Part shown: one piece after another, positions 21,670-28,407 of the stretch | Numbering within the stretch: position 1 is the stretch's first letter | How the letters are laid out: each line of letters opens with the position of its first letter | From: a virus | IMG/VR virus record: IMGVR_UViG_3300050821_016564 | Span: 1-47,215 of that record | Strand: one strand, 5' to 3' | DNA length: 47,215 nt | Made by a program: the position numbers and the translations under genes | The notes under the pieces: generated by a model | Told to the model about the DNA's origin: nothing | The model's input: the letters and a program-made list of their open reading frames with translations, nothing else | Databases searched by the model: none

Positions 21670-22164
21670 ATGTATCGAAGCCTCTTTCTGCTTCTCCTCG
21701 CGCTAGTCGCCTGCAAGGGGCAGCCCGCTCAGGTCTACCAGCCGCCTACGTCCTCGATCGTCGACCTCGCTTCGGAGGACGGCGGGACGCTGCGCGCAAA
21801 GATCACGTACGGCGCTGGCCGCTCGAACTGGAACGACTATGAGGACCTCGGCACCGACGCTTCGGGTGTGGTCAAAGCGACGCCGGGCGTTGTCGGCGGC
21901 CTGTACGCCCTCAACAACAACACCGCCACCCGGTATGTACAGCTCTTCGACTCCTCGAGCGCGCCAACAAACGGGGCAACGCCAAAGTTGCAATGGGCCA
22001 TTCCCGCGGGCGGCGGCGGCGAAATCATTGTGGGGTCGGACTTCTTTAGCGACGAGGGCGTGGCATTCAATAGCGCGGGCATCGCGTGGGGCATTTCGAC
22101 GACGAAGGGGACGTTCACCGCGGCAACACCTGGCGACCATGACTTCATGGCGGTGTGGCGATGA
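21670..22164 (+). CDS. Lipoprotein-signal protein with virion-like domain
   Basis: 164 aa. A hydrophobic signal ends in L-V-A-C-K (Cys15), a canonical lipobox. The mature part contains 'GGLYALNNNTATRYVQLFDSS', 'KLQWAIPAGGGGEIIV', 'FFSDEGVAFNSAGIAWG' and 'PGDHDFMAVWR'. This beta-rich arrangement is common in phage decoration and fibre-associated proteins. Having an export signal on such a domain is unusual; it may be displayed on the host envelope, or be a lipid-anchored receptor mask. Role inferred. Confidence 0.75.
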   Translation: MYRSLFLLLLALVACKGQPAQVYQPPTSSIVDLASEDGGTLRAKITYGAGRSNWNDYEDLGTDASGVVKATPGVVGGLYALNNNTATRYVQLFDSSSAPTNGATPKLQWAIPAGGGGEIIVGSDFFSDEGVAFNSAGIAWGISTTKGTFTAATPGDHDFMAVWR

Positions 22165-23705
22165 GTCGCCGGTGGCTCTCGCTAGCCGGCATCCTCGCCA
22201 TCTCGGGCTTGACGCTCGGATCAGCGATCTACGCGCCTCCCCCCACGGGGCTTCCGCCTACCGGGCCATGCGGCGGTGACCTCTCCGGAACCGAGCCGAA
22301 TTGCCTTGTGGCCAAGGTGTCGGGCTCCACGCCAATCGCCATCACGCCAAACGAATTGCAGTGGGTCACTGGCGCCACGGCTCCAAAGCTTGATCAAGCG
22401 TCGGAGTCCTCGGCGACGAAAGGCGCGGACTTCGAGATCGACCCTCAACAGTCGACGCATGCGACAGATCAGGGCGGCGGAAACGCGCTCCTTCGGTTTC
22501 AAGTACCAACAGGGGCAGGCGTTGAGTCCGGCCTAAATCTCGCTCGTGGCGCCACGACGATCGAGCATTTTGGATTCGTGCCGGGCGGGACCTACTCAGG
22601 CGCGTGGCTTGGGTCGCAAGCAAGCGCGCCCACTGCCGCAAACGTCTCGCTCTTTGGAGATACGGGCCTAGACACCATCGTCAATGCAACGGGAAACGTC
22701 TATTTCACGATCGGCGGACTTGCTGGCTCGATTGTTGGGCTTGTCGGTAGCAACTACTTCATTCCCAATACCACCAACGCTGTCACACTGGGTCAGGCCG
22801 CAAATCAGTGGTCGGACGTCGACTCTGTACTATTCAATGGGCGACTAGGTATTACTTCGAGTGGTGTGCAGTGGATAAGCTCCGCGACGGCGAGCCTCTC
22901 GCAAGCGGGCCAAACGAGCGACATCGCGACGAACGCGCTCTCGATTACGAGCCAAGCCGGTTTTTCCGGCGCCCTAACAACCCACAAGATCGGCGGTGAC
23001 ATTGTTATCATGTCGCCAGCGGCGTCCAATTCCGGGACGGTCACTGGCAAGGTCACCCTTGGCGCCGGCGGGACAAACTACGTATCGGTGGCGCCGCTCC
23101 AACTGACCCAAGGGAGCACCCAGGGATGTTTGTATTTTGCCAGCGCGATCGCGTCCCCGGGTTCGAATTACTCCTTCTGCTCGGACGGTTCCACGGTCAG
23201 CAATCTCAATGTGGCAACCGGCGGCTTCATCGGGTTCAAGGTAAATAATTCCTTGGTGGTCGACGTCACTTCGACACGACTGCAGCCTGCGGGAGATAAC
23301 ACGGTGGCCCTCGGCGTGGCCGGACAAGCCTTCTCCGATCTGGAGGTGTATACCGCGTCCTTCTCCGGCGCGATCAGTGGGGGCAATAACCTCCCGGTCC
23401 AGCTCAAAGCGACGAGCGGCGCCCTGTCGGTCGCGAGTCCGATCACGCTCTCAAACGCGCAGATCATGACGCCGCTGATCCAGCTTACCGGCGTCGCCGC
23501 GGCCAATACGATCACGGTGCCGAATACGGTTGGAGGGGGCTGGTGTTTCGACTTCACCGGCGTGACCATGGGCGCGAGTAGCGTGAAAGTCACGACCGGC
23601 TCAGGAACGACGGCGACCATCGTTGCCGCGGCCCTCGTCGGGGGCCTCGCATCGATTTGCTGTCACGTATATGCATCGAATTTCGTCTCGTGCGGGGGAG
23701 GATGA
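22161..23705 (+). CDS. Exported fibre-like repeat protein
   Basis: 514 aa, ATGA overlap. An N-terminal signal-like segment ('LSLAGILAISGLTLGSAIYA') precedes a Pro/Gly region with two Cys. The body is Gly/Ser/Thr/Asn-rich beta sequence with recurrent 'TLGQAANQWSDV' and 'ALGVAGQAFSDLEVY' units, as in tail-fibre or spike shafts. The end is 'GGWCFDFTG...GGLASICCHVYASNF', with clustered Cys. It may be a secreted adhesin-like or surface-modifying fibre. A virion side fibre whose N-terminus only mimics a signal is the alternative. Confidence 0.7.
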   Translation: MSRRWLSLAGILAISGLTLGSAIYAPPPTGLPPTGPCGGDLSGTEPNCLVAKVSGSTPIAITPNELQWVTGATAPKLDQASESSATKGADFEIDPQQSTHATDQGGGNALLRFQVPTGAGVESGLNLARGATTIEHFGFVPGGTYSGAWLGSQASAPTAANVSLFGDTGLDTIVNATGNVYFTIGGLAGSIVGLVGSNYFIPNTTNAVTLGQAANQWSDVDSVLFNGRLGITSSGVQWISSATASLSQAGQTSDIATNALSITSQAGFSGALTTHKIGGDIVIMSPAASNSGTVTGKVTLGAGGTNYVSVAPLQLTQGSTQGCLYFASAIASPGSNYSFCSDGSTVSNLNVATGGFIGFKVNNSLVVDVTSTRLQPAGDNTVALGVAGQAFSDLEVYTASFSGAISGGNNLPVQLKATSGALSVASPITLSNAQIMTPLIQLTGVAAANTITVPNTVGGGWCFDFTGVTMGASSVKVTTGSGTTATIVAAALVGGLASICCHVYASNFVSCGGG

Positions 23706-23950
23706 CCATGCCCGGAACACCAATCACGCCAATCTCGAAGACGGTCACCCAATTTGCCATCACCGGAGTAACAGTCGATACCAACGCTCTCACCATGACG
23801 ATTTTCGTCTCGCGACAGGACGCGGGAGGCAATCAATACGACACGCAAACTGTCATCGTTAGCGCTGCCCAGTTCGACGCCGCGTGGACGGGGCACATTG
23901 CGGGGACGATCGTTGCGCTCGCCGCTGCATCGCCCAAAGTCACAACGTGA
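23702..23950 (+). CDS. Small beta-rich protein
   Basis: 82 aa from ATG 23702 with GGGGGAGG just upstream and ATGA overlap. 'TPISKTVTQFAITGVTVDT', 'MTIFVSRQDAGG' and 'AAQFDAAW' suggest a small beta domain with one helix. It may be a chaperone or structural partner of the fibre-like protein. Family unknown. Confidence 0.65.
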   Translation: MTMPGTPITPISKTVTQFAITGVTVDTNALTMTIFVSRQDAGGNQYDTQTVIVSAAQFDAAWTGHIAGTIVALAAASPKVTT

Positions 23951-24276
23951 GCCTCCTGCAGCTCGTCGACGGCCTCGATCTCGGCACGACTCGGCATTAC
24001 AAGCCCGGCCAGGGCGAGCGTTATCCAGTTAGCGCCTACCTCGATGGCGTGCTCGACGACACCACGACGCCCGTTCTGACCGTCCACGGGCCAGACGGCG
24101 CGACGTCCACACCTGCCGTGGTGCACGACTCCCAGGGGCAGTACCACGCGGACTACGCGTTACCGGCGGCGGCGACGGATGGCGTCTGGATCGCGCGGTG
24201 GAGCGCTACGGGTGGCACCCCAAGCGCCGACGCCTGTATCGAACGGCGCTTCATCGTTGATGCCCTCGACTTCTGA
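23947..24276 (+). CDS. Small Ig-like beta-sandwich protein
   Basis: 109 aa from GTG 23947 (GTGA overlap). Repeated strand-turn patterns ('RYPVSAYLDGVL', 'PVLTVHGPDG', 'GQYHADYALP', 'GVWIARWSATGG') resemble an Ig-like or head-fibre domain. Last gene of the 16.9-24.3 kb block. The 3' end overlaps a possible convergent gene. Confidence 0.65.
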   Translation: MSLLQLVDGLDLGTTRHYKPGQGERYPVSAYLDGVLDDTTTPVLTVHGPDGATSTPAVVHDSQGQYHADYALPAAATDGVWIARWSATGGTPSADACIERRFIVDALDF

Positions 24277-24372
24277 GTCGTCGATAAGCAGGCCGATCAA
24301 AAGGTCTGCCATCCACATGGCGCCGTCGTACGCAAGAAGAAGGCACGCGCGCGCGACGTCGCAAGGCGTCAC
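24160..24372 (-). CDS. Possible small protein, convergent overlap
   Basis: 70 aa from GTG 24372 (GTGA overlap with the gene upstream; ATG 24375 also in frame). The N-terminal 40 residues look protein-like ('ARACLLLAYDGAMWMADLLIGLLIDD'). The C-terminal 117 bp lie opposite the + gene 23947-24276, and that part may be incidental. Confidence 0.35.
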   Translation of the reverse strand: MTPCDVARACLLLAYDGAMWMADLLIGLLIDDSEVEGINDEAPFDTGVGAWGATRSAPPRDPDAIRRRRR

Positions 24373-24581
24373 CATAGCTGCAGTCCAAACGCAGCCGCCA
24401 TGCAGCGCCGGTGTAGCGCGAGATTGCTCACGCCGCCGGGCGAGAAGTATTCGACGATGAGCCCTTGGTCTCCGTCCGCAATGCGCCCGTCGCACTGCAT
24501 GCAGTGCAAACTTGTTGGCGTCGCCGCATGGCGTTCCGCATCGCAGATAGGTGCGCCCCACGACTCTCCGAACCACCTCAT
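24369..24581 (-). CDS. Zinc-ribbon phage protein, 'WFGESWGAP' family
   Basis: 70 aa from ATG 24581. 'RWFGESWGAPIC', 'CMQCDGRIADGDQG' and 'LALHRRCMAAAFG' form a C..C...H..C site. As I recall the same order occurs in many unrelated phages as an uncharacterised protein. It is the gene after tRNA-Cys in the minus cluster. Function unknown. Confidence 0.7.
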   Translation of the reverse strand: MRWFGESWGAPICDAERHAATPTSLHCMQCDGRIADGDQGLIVEYFSPGGVSNLALHRRCMAAAFGLQLW

Positions 24582-24610
24582 AGAGATTTCTTCTTTCTCT
24601 TTTCTCTTCG

Positions 24611-24683
24611 AGGCGCGGACGGGATTCGAACCCGCCTTGTGCCGGTTTTGCAAACCGGTGCCTAACCGCTTGGCTACCGCGCC
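24611..24683 (-). tRNA. trnC: tRNA-Cys (GCA)
   Basis: 73 nt. Acceptor GGCGCGG pairs with CCGCGCC, D-arm GCC...GGC, anticodon stem CCGGT/ACCGG with loop TTGCAAA (anticodon GCA), six-base variable loop, T-arm GCGGG-TTCGAAT-CCCGT, discriminator T. CCA is not encoded. It lies among minus-strand protein genes and overlaps the stop region of the gene upstream by 10 bp, so it must be processed from a shared transcript. It may support the many Cys-rich small phage proteins. Confidence 0.93.
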
Positions 24684-24916
24684 CTCGGTCGAGTCGGCGC
24701 CAGCCCGGGCCGCGCCGATGACGAATTGGGAACGACGATGCGCGAAGGTTCGGGAATGCGAGGAAGACTCTTCGCGTAATCCGCATCCTCGCCTTTCCAC
24801 CCGAGCTGCCGGACCGTCTTCGTTGCGATGAGGAGGATCCTGCCGTCGGGGCCAGGCATAGCGAGCGCCTGGAATCCCCCGTGGTACGCGAAAAGTGTGT
24901 CGGGGCCGGGTTGCAT
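24674..24916 (-). CDS. Unrecognised 80-aa protein ending in the tRNA gene
   Basis: ATG 24916. The N-terminal half has strands ('FQALAMPGPDGRILLIATKTV'); the end is Pro/Ser/Arg-rich and terminates within the tRNA-Cys acceptor stem. No family. Confidence 0.6.
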   Translation of the reverse strand: MQPGPDTLFAYHGGFQALAMPGPDGRILLIATKTVRQLGWKGEDADYAKSLPRIPEPSRIVVPNSSSARPGLAPTRPRAR

Positions 24917-24925
24917 GCCGCGAGA

Positions 24926-25105
24926 CTACTCCGGATAGTCGCGGCGTCGTACTTCGCTCTCGACGAAGAGCTGAACTCCGGTCGCGACACCAGCAAGGAA
25001 TATGACTGCGCAATATCGCTGGTCGGGAGTCTCCGCTTTCTTGACGGCGGAAACGGCTTGGCCGAGTCGGTCTAGAACTTCCAAGAGAATCTCGGCGTCT
25101 GTCAC
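24926..25105 (-). CDS. 59-aa protein with hydrophobic segment
   Basis: GTG 25105 is chosen for its GTGA overlap; a TTG at 25120 is less likely. An acidic/Leu helix, then 'AVIFLAGVATGVQLFV', a possible membrane-associated helix. Coupled to the gene upstream. Function unknown. Confidence 0.6.
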   Translation of the reverse strand: MTDAEILLEVLDRLGQAVSAVKKAETPDQRYCAVIFLAGVATGVQLFVESEVRRRDYPE

Positions 25106-25551
25106 CCCCGACGCTCCCAAAGCTGACGGGCAAGGGCCTCCACCTCATTGCGCACATATTCGACGTCGCGGTACACCAGGCCGCGATCGGAACGCATATA
25201 CATTGGCGTCATTCCAGGAACGCAATCTAGGTAATGAGCGCAATCGAACCCAAGCCACCAAACGTCGTCCGGTTCGCCTGGGCTCGGAACATGGCATACG
25301 GGTCCCTGGCAAGCATCCCCGTACGTCAAGCCGCCATGAACCTCGATGCTCGGGACATCCTCGTAGCCGATTCCGTGGCAAGGGTGACCCGGAGGCAATC
25401 CCGCGTACCCGCAGAGTGCCCCAAGCTGGCCCCGAACGATGAGTCCCGGGTAGCCGACGCCTGTCCGCCACTCAAGGCGGTCCGGTTCTTCGTCCCAGGG
25501 GCCGGGCGCCCAATTTAGCCGATTGATCACATGCTCGACGGGCCCGCTCAT
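25102..25551 (-). CDS. Conserved phage protein with HGGLTY / GFDCAH motifs
   Basis: 149 aa. 'LGALCGYAGLPPGHPCHG', 'VHGGLTYGDAC', 'DDVWWLGFDCAHYLD' and 'RDVEYVRNEVEALA' form a pattern I recognise from many phages of diverse hosts, uncharacterised. Conserved His, Asp and Cys suggest a metal site or enzyme. The C-terminal helix is typical. Function unknown. Confidence 0.75.
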   Translation of the reverse strand: MSGPVEHVINRLNWAPGPWDEEPDRLEWRTGVGYPGLIVRGQLGALCGYAGLPPGHPCHGIGYEDVPSIEVHGGLTYGDACQGPVCHVPSPGEPDDVWWLGFDCAHYLDCVPGMTPMYMRSDRGLVYRDVEYVRNEVEALARQLWERRG

Positions 25552-26114
25552 GGGAATAACGATAGCGTGCTTCCGAGGCTCTTCGCCCGGTCGTCTTGCA
25601 AGAGGGAGATCGCTTCGCGATAGCCGAGCTCCCGTGCCGCGCCGAGCAGAAGCAGGGCGAGGCGCTCTCTTGATGGCTCGGGAGCGCTGCCGTTATGGGC
25701 CGCGCCGTTCGATCGCTCGCTCGCGGGCGGCATCGCCATCACGGGAGCGCCATTCGGCAGCGGCTTGCCCTTGTTTCTCTTGGCTCGTCGCAATTTCGAG
25801 CGGACTCCCCAGACGACGCCACGGGCGATTGTGAGGCCCTCCTTCTTCGCGAGCTCGATCACTGTATCGACGGGCATAGAGGCCGGCTTTGAAAGCACGA
25901 ACTCCTTTTTCGTCATGCCGGCGACGACAGGCTTCGCCGGCTTGCTCTGCTTCTTGTTGGCGCGGACTTTCATTGCGTAGCGCTCGCTGTGCACGTCACG
26001 AGAATTGATCGCGAGTCCTGCTTCTTTGCCTTGAGCGACCACTTCCTCAACAGAAAGAAGCGTCGGCTTCGAGCGGACAAATTCCGCCTTCGACATCATG
26101 GGTGCGTCGGTCAT
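25548..26114 (-). CDS. Duplicated 'K.EFV.SKP' domain protein (myxobacterial type)
   Basis: 188 aa from ATG 26114. Two copies of one domain: 'SKAEFVRSKPTLLSVEEVV..GKEAGL' (about residues 8-52) and 'TKKEFVLSKPASMPVDTVI..AKKEGL' (about 67-112), each followed by 'VHSERYAMKVRA' or 'VWGVRSKLRRAKR'. As I recall, proteins with this unit are abundant in myxobacteria. The basic repeat ends suggest DNA binding. The C-terminal helix 'LALLLLGAARELGYREA' may oligomerise. A strong inverted repeat lies just upstream (26128-26152). Confidence 0.7.
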   Translation of the reverse strand: MTDAPMMSKAEFVRSKPTLLSVEEVVAQGKEAGLAINSRDVHSERYAMKVRANKKQSKPAKPVVAGMTKKEFVLSKPASMPVDTVIELAKKEGLTIARGVVWGVRSKLRRAKRNKGKPLPNGAPVMAMPPASERSNGAAHNGSAPEPSRERLALLLLGAARELGYREAISLLQDDRAKSLGSTLSLFP

Positions 26115-26127
26115 TGGTCCGTGTTCT

Positions 26128-26152
26128 CCCCGCGTTCGTCTTGAACGCGGGG
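26128..26152. promoter_or_regulatory. 10-bp perfect inverted repeat between divergent genes
   Basis: CCCCGCGTTC (26128-26137) and GAACGCGGGG (26143-26152) are exact complements around the five bases GTCTT. It sits 13 bp from the start of the minus gene 26114, within its leader or promoter. It could be an operator for that gene's product or an RNA hairpin. There is no T-run, so a terminator is unlikely. Confidence 0.6.
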
Positions 26153-26186
26153 CGTAGGATGTGACCAATCTTGGCCTGACGTCAAT

Positions 26187-26201
26187 ACTCTTGTAGTAGA
26201 A
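26187..26201 (+). promoter_or_regulatory. Shared ACTCTTGTAG motif (copy 2)
   Basis: ACTCTTGTAGTAGAA differs by one base from the copy at 9952-9966. It ends at the first possible start of the + gene 26201. If TGTAGT acts as a -10, transcription would begin just before ATG 26210, making that mRNA nearly leaderless. Confidence 0.4.
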
Positions 26202-26884
26202 TGAGCCGCATGCCCACGGAAGACCCCAAGGACGCCTCGCATTTCACCCTCGAACTCGTCCGCGACGAGGAGCGCATCGAACTGCCCGAGACGGGCTTCT
26301 ATGTCCGCGCCAGGACTCCAAACGGTCACGGCGCGGTAGACATTGCGCACCTGACGCGCGAGTCGCTGTATGGGTGGCTCGTCACGGGGGGCAACATGCG
26401 GATGCTTCGGATCACGATGGCACTTCTAGGCCACACGACGGACGGCTTTCCGGCCATCCTCAAGACAGGTGATGCGCTCAATGACGATGACTTGCCGGCC
26501 TACGTGCACGATTGCGTGAAGTGCGTCTTTCTTGGGAGCTTCGCTCCTGAGGGGGAACGCTTGCATGACCTCTACTTCTGCGCGCGCGGAAGCCTTGCAG
26601 CGTGCCCGCGCACGCCTCTTGTGTCGATGAAATCCACTGCCGAAGCCATAGCAGAGGTCTTCCTCGAGAAAGTCCCGGCTGCCAATGAGCCGGAGAGAAG
26701 GCGCATCGCGCTTTTCGTCGCGAACATGCTCGGGCATCGCATTGCCAAGCTTGAGGAAAGCCCCGACGGTTGGCGAGGCAGCTGTGCTGTCTGCGGGAGG
26801 GGCGTGCTAGTGCCGACGCAGGAATCTACAGTTGTTGGAGAAGCATTGGAGGAATTTTCCAAAAGGCAGCAACGCTCAGGATGA
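26201..26884 (+). CDS. Phage protein with 'LTRESLYGWL' region and zinc motif
   Basis: 227 aa from ATG 26201; ATG 26210 is equally possible. 'HLTRESLYGWLVTGG...ITMALLGH' resembles a small helical domain common in phage early proteins. 'CVKCVFLG' and 'LHDLYFCARG' form a second block, and a C-terminal 'CAVCGRGV' is a zinc-ribbon half. First gene of a + operon leading to the late leader. Function unknown. Confidence 0.65.
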   Translation: MSRMPTEDPKDASHFTLELVRDEERIELPETGFYVRARTPNGHGAVDIAHLTRESLYGWLVTGGNMRMLRITMALLGHTTDGFPAILKTGDALNDDDLPAYVHDCVKCVFLGSFAPEGERLHDLYFCARGSLAACPRTPLVSMKSTAEAIAEVFLEKVPAANEPERRRIALFVANMLGHRIAKLEESPDGWRGSCAVCGRGVLVPTQESTVVGEALEEFSKRQQRSG

Positions 26885-27279
26885 ACGGGCGCTTCGAGGG
26901 CGAGAATGGGAATCGCTTCGCCGCCGCGTGCGAGACGCGCATGGTGGAATACGACTCCGGCAATCCCGCCGATGCGCTCGCGTGGCTCGCCGATCTCGCA
27001 AGGCGAAAGCCCGAGCTCACACGGCGCACCGCCTTCGAGGTCATAGGGACGATCCACTGGCTTGAGAGGCGCAAGCACCTGGCGAGCGACGACCACAATG
27101 GCGTGGTGTGGACCGCCCGCATCGGCAATGCCTTGGTAGGCCTGCGCTTCGACCTGGAGAAAAGTGATGTGCGGCGAGAGCTCTTTCGCCAGCTGCCCCA
27201 AGCCGCAATCGTCTCGCTCCCGAACGATGTCTACGAGCAGGTCGTTAGCGACATTTTGCACTCGCCGAAGGGCAACTGA
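26881..27279 (+). CDS. Unrecognised 132-aa protein
   Basis: ATG 26881 overlaps the previous stop. Mostly helical with 'ALAWLADLARRKPEL' and a middle strand pair 'GVVWTARIGNALVGLRFDL'. No motifs of known families. Confidence 0.7.
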   Translation: MNGRFEGENGNRFAAACETRMVEYDSGNPADALAWLADLARRKPELTRRTAFEVIGTIHWLERRKHLASDDHNGVVWTARIGNALVGLRFDLEKSDVRRELFRQLPQAAIVSLPNDVYEQVVSDILHSPKGN

Positions 27280-27281
27280 GC

Positions 27282-27548
27282 GTGTCGACCTTTTGGCTGT
27301 CCTTCTGCGACGCGGATCGCCCCGAAGGTTCGCAATTCCTTGGCGCATGCTTCGTCCAAGGCGAACACATTGGCGAGGCAATCCGCAACGCGTGGAAGCT
27401 TGGATGCAATCCGGGGGGCGAAGTCGCGTTTCATCCGGTGCCCTCCGTTTGTGAAGAACTAATCCGACCTGAGTGGCGCGACCGACTCTTGAGCCGCGCC
27501 GAATGCGAAGACATAGACCGCGCGCTCGACGCGGCATTGGGGAGCTGA
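27282..27548 (+). CDS. Conserved small phage protein ('TFWLSFCDADRPEG')
   Basis: 88 aa from GTG 27282. 'TFWLSFCDADRPEGSQFLG', 'AW.LG.NPGGEVAFH' and a helical end match a short protein widely shared among phages, as I recall, without known role. Part of the + operon 26201-28167. Confidence 0.7.
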   Translation: MSTFWLSFCDADRPEGSQFLGACFVQGEHIGEAIRNAWKLGCNPGGEVAFHPVPSVCEELIRPEWRDRLLSRAECEDIDRALDAALGS

Positions 27549-27549
27549 C

Positions 27550-27942
27550 ATGGAATTTAGGGATGGGCGGTACTGCCTCGCAGTCTTTTTCATCTACGGC
27601 AAAGAGCATCGGGACTGGATGGCATCAATATGGCGGGACGAGGAGGGGCCGTGGTGCATCGAGTATCGCTTCCGCTATTACGCCGAAGACGATGGGAAGC
27701 GAGACTCGTTCGATGGGAGAGACCGCAAGAGCTGGTACGACCTCAAGGTGCCGCGTGAAGAGCCGGAAGCGGAGCTCATTCGCAAGATAACGCTCGTCGC
27801 CGAGGAGCTCGTGCGAGGCGGCTACAACGATCGATACGACCTTGTGATGATTCGAAGCGACCGAGGTGTTGACGGTATCAAGGCCATCGCTGCGCGCCCG
27901 TGGGCTCATGTGAAAGAGCTCGTTCACAAGGGAAACGCGTGA
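27550..27942 (+). CDS. Unrecognised 130-aa protein
   Basis: ATG 27550, one base after the previous stop. Aromatic-rich N-terminal beta region ('CLAVFFIYG', 'WCIEYRFRYYAEDDG'), then charged helices. Resembles short phage proteins with 'YRFRYY' strands that I cannot name. Confidence 0.7.
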   Translation: MEFRDGRYCLAVFFIYGKEHRDWMASIWRDEEGPWCIEYRFRYYAEDDGKRDSFDGRDRKSWYDLKVPREEPEAELIRKITLVAEELVRGGYNDRYDLVMIRSDRGVDGIKAIAARPWAHVKELVHKGNA

Positions 27943-27966
27943 GCGTAGCGGTGGTATGATGCCGTC

Positions 27967-28167
27967 ATGGCGCAGCCCTCACCGACGTTATCGTTGCCAC
28001 GCGAGCAAGCAGACGCCGCGACGCTCCGGCGCCTGGCTGTCGCCCACTCGGTCGACCCACGATCGATCATGCGGGAGCTCCGGGCCCCGGGCTCCGTACG
28101 TGGGATGGCCGGGCATCGTGCGCGCGCGGCGGTCGCTGATCTGCTCACCGGCGGTGATGCGCGATAA
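27967..28167 (+). CDS. Small HTH protein before late leader
   Basis: 66 aa. 'TLRRLAVAHSVDPRSIMREL' forms a helix-turn-helix-like unit followed by 'VRGMAGHRARAAVADLL'. It lies 43 bp upstream of the predicted late promoter -35, the place of late regulators in many phages. It is too small for a Q-type antiterminator; possibly a transcriptional regulator. Confidence 0.65.
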   Translation: MAQPSPTLSLPREQADAATLRRLAVAHSVDPRSIMRELRAPGSVRGMAGHRARAAVADLLTGGDAR

Positions 28168-28209
28168 GCCGCGGCTGGCTCTCACGGCTGCGTGTTTGCA
28201 CGAATTGGG

Positions 28210-28239
28210 TTGACGCGTCACGGGGCATGGGCTTGCAAT
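28210..28239 (+). promoter_or_regulatory. Predicted late promoter
   Basis: -35 TTGACG (28210-28215), 18-base spacing, -10 TGCAAT (28234-28239); TTGCAA with 17-base spacing is the alternative. Start of transcription near 28246. It has the same -35 as the two early promoters but no GTAG operator. Confidence 0.5.
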
Positions 28240-28245
28240 CTCGCT

Positions 28246-28323
28246 AGGGGGCGGTTGTCGATGGCGTGCGGTGCCCTGCGGGCTATTGGCTCCGCCCCCC
28301 CTCAAACAGTGCAGGGGGCTTTT
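28246..28323 (+). terminator. Structured late leader with terminator
   Basis: GGGGGCGG (28247-28254) can pair perfectly with CCGCCCCC (28292-28299), enclosing a GCCC-TGC-GGGC hairpin (28273-28283). Alternatively GCCCCC (28294-28299) pairs with GGGGGC (28314-28319), followed by TTTT. The two folds share bases 28294-28299 and exclude each other, as in attenuators or antitermination leaders. 28324-28407 shows no further gene. Confidence 0.55.
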
Positions 28324-28407
28324 CAGTCCTTCGGGAGACGTTTCTAACTCACGCGATCCCCCGGGCGGTTTTGGGTTGAGCGGCGCGCGGCCGTAGCCTG
28401 AGCGGCG

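Noticed and set aside
21670-24276. Diversity-generating retroelement near the fibre-like genes
   Set aside because: No reverse transcriptase motif or template/variable repeat pair seen in the window.
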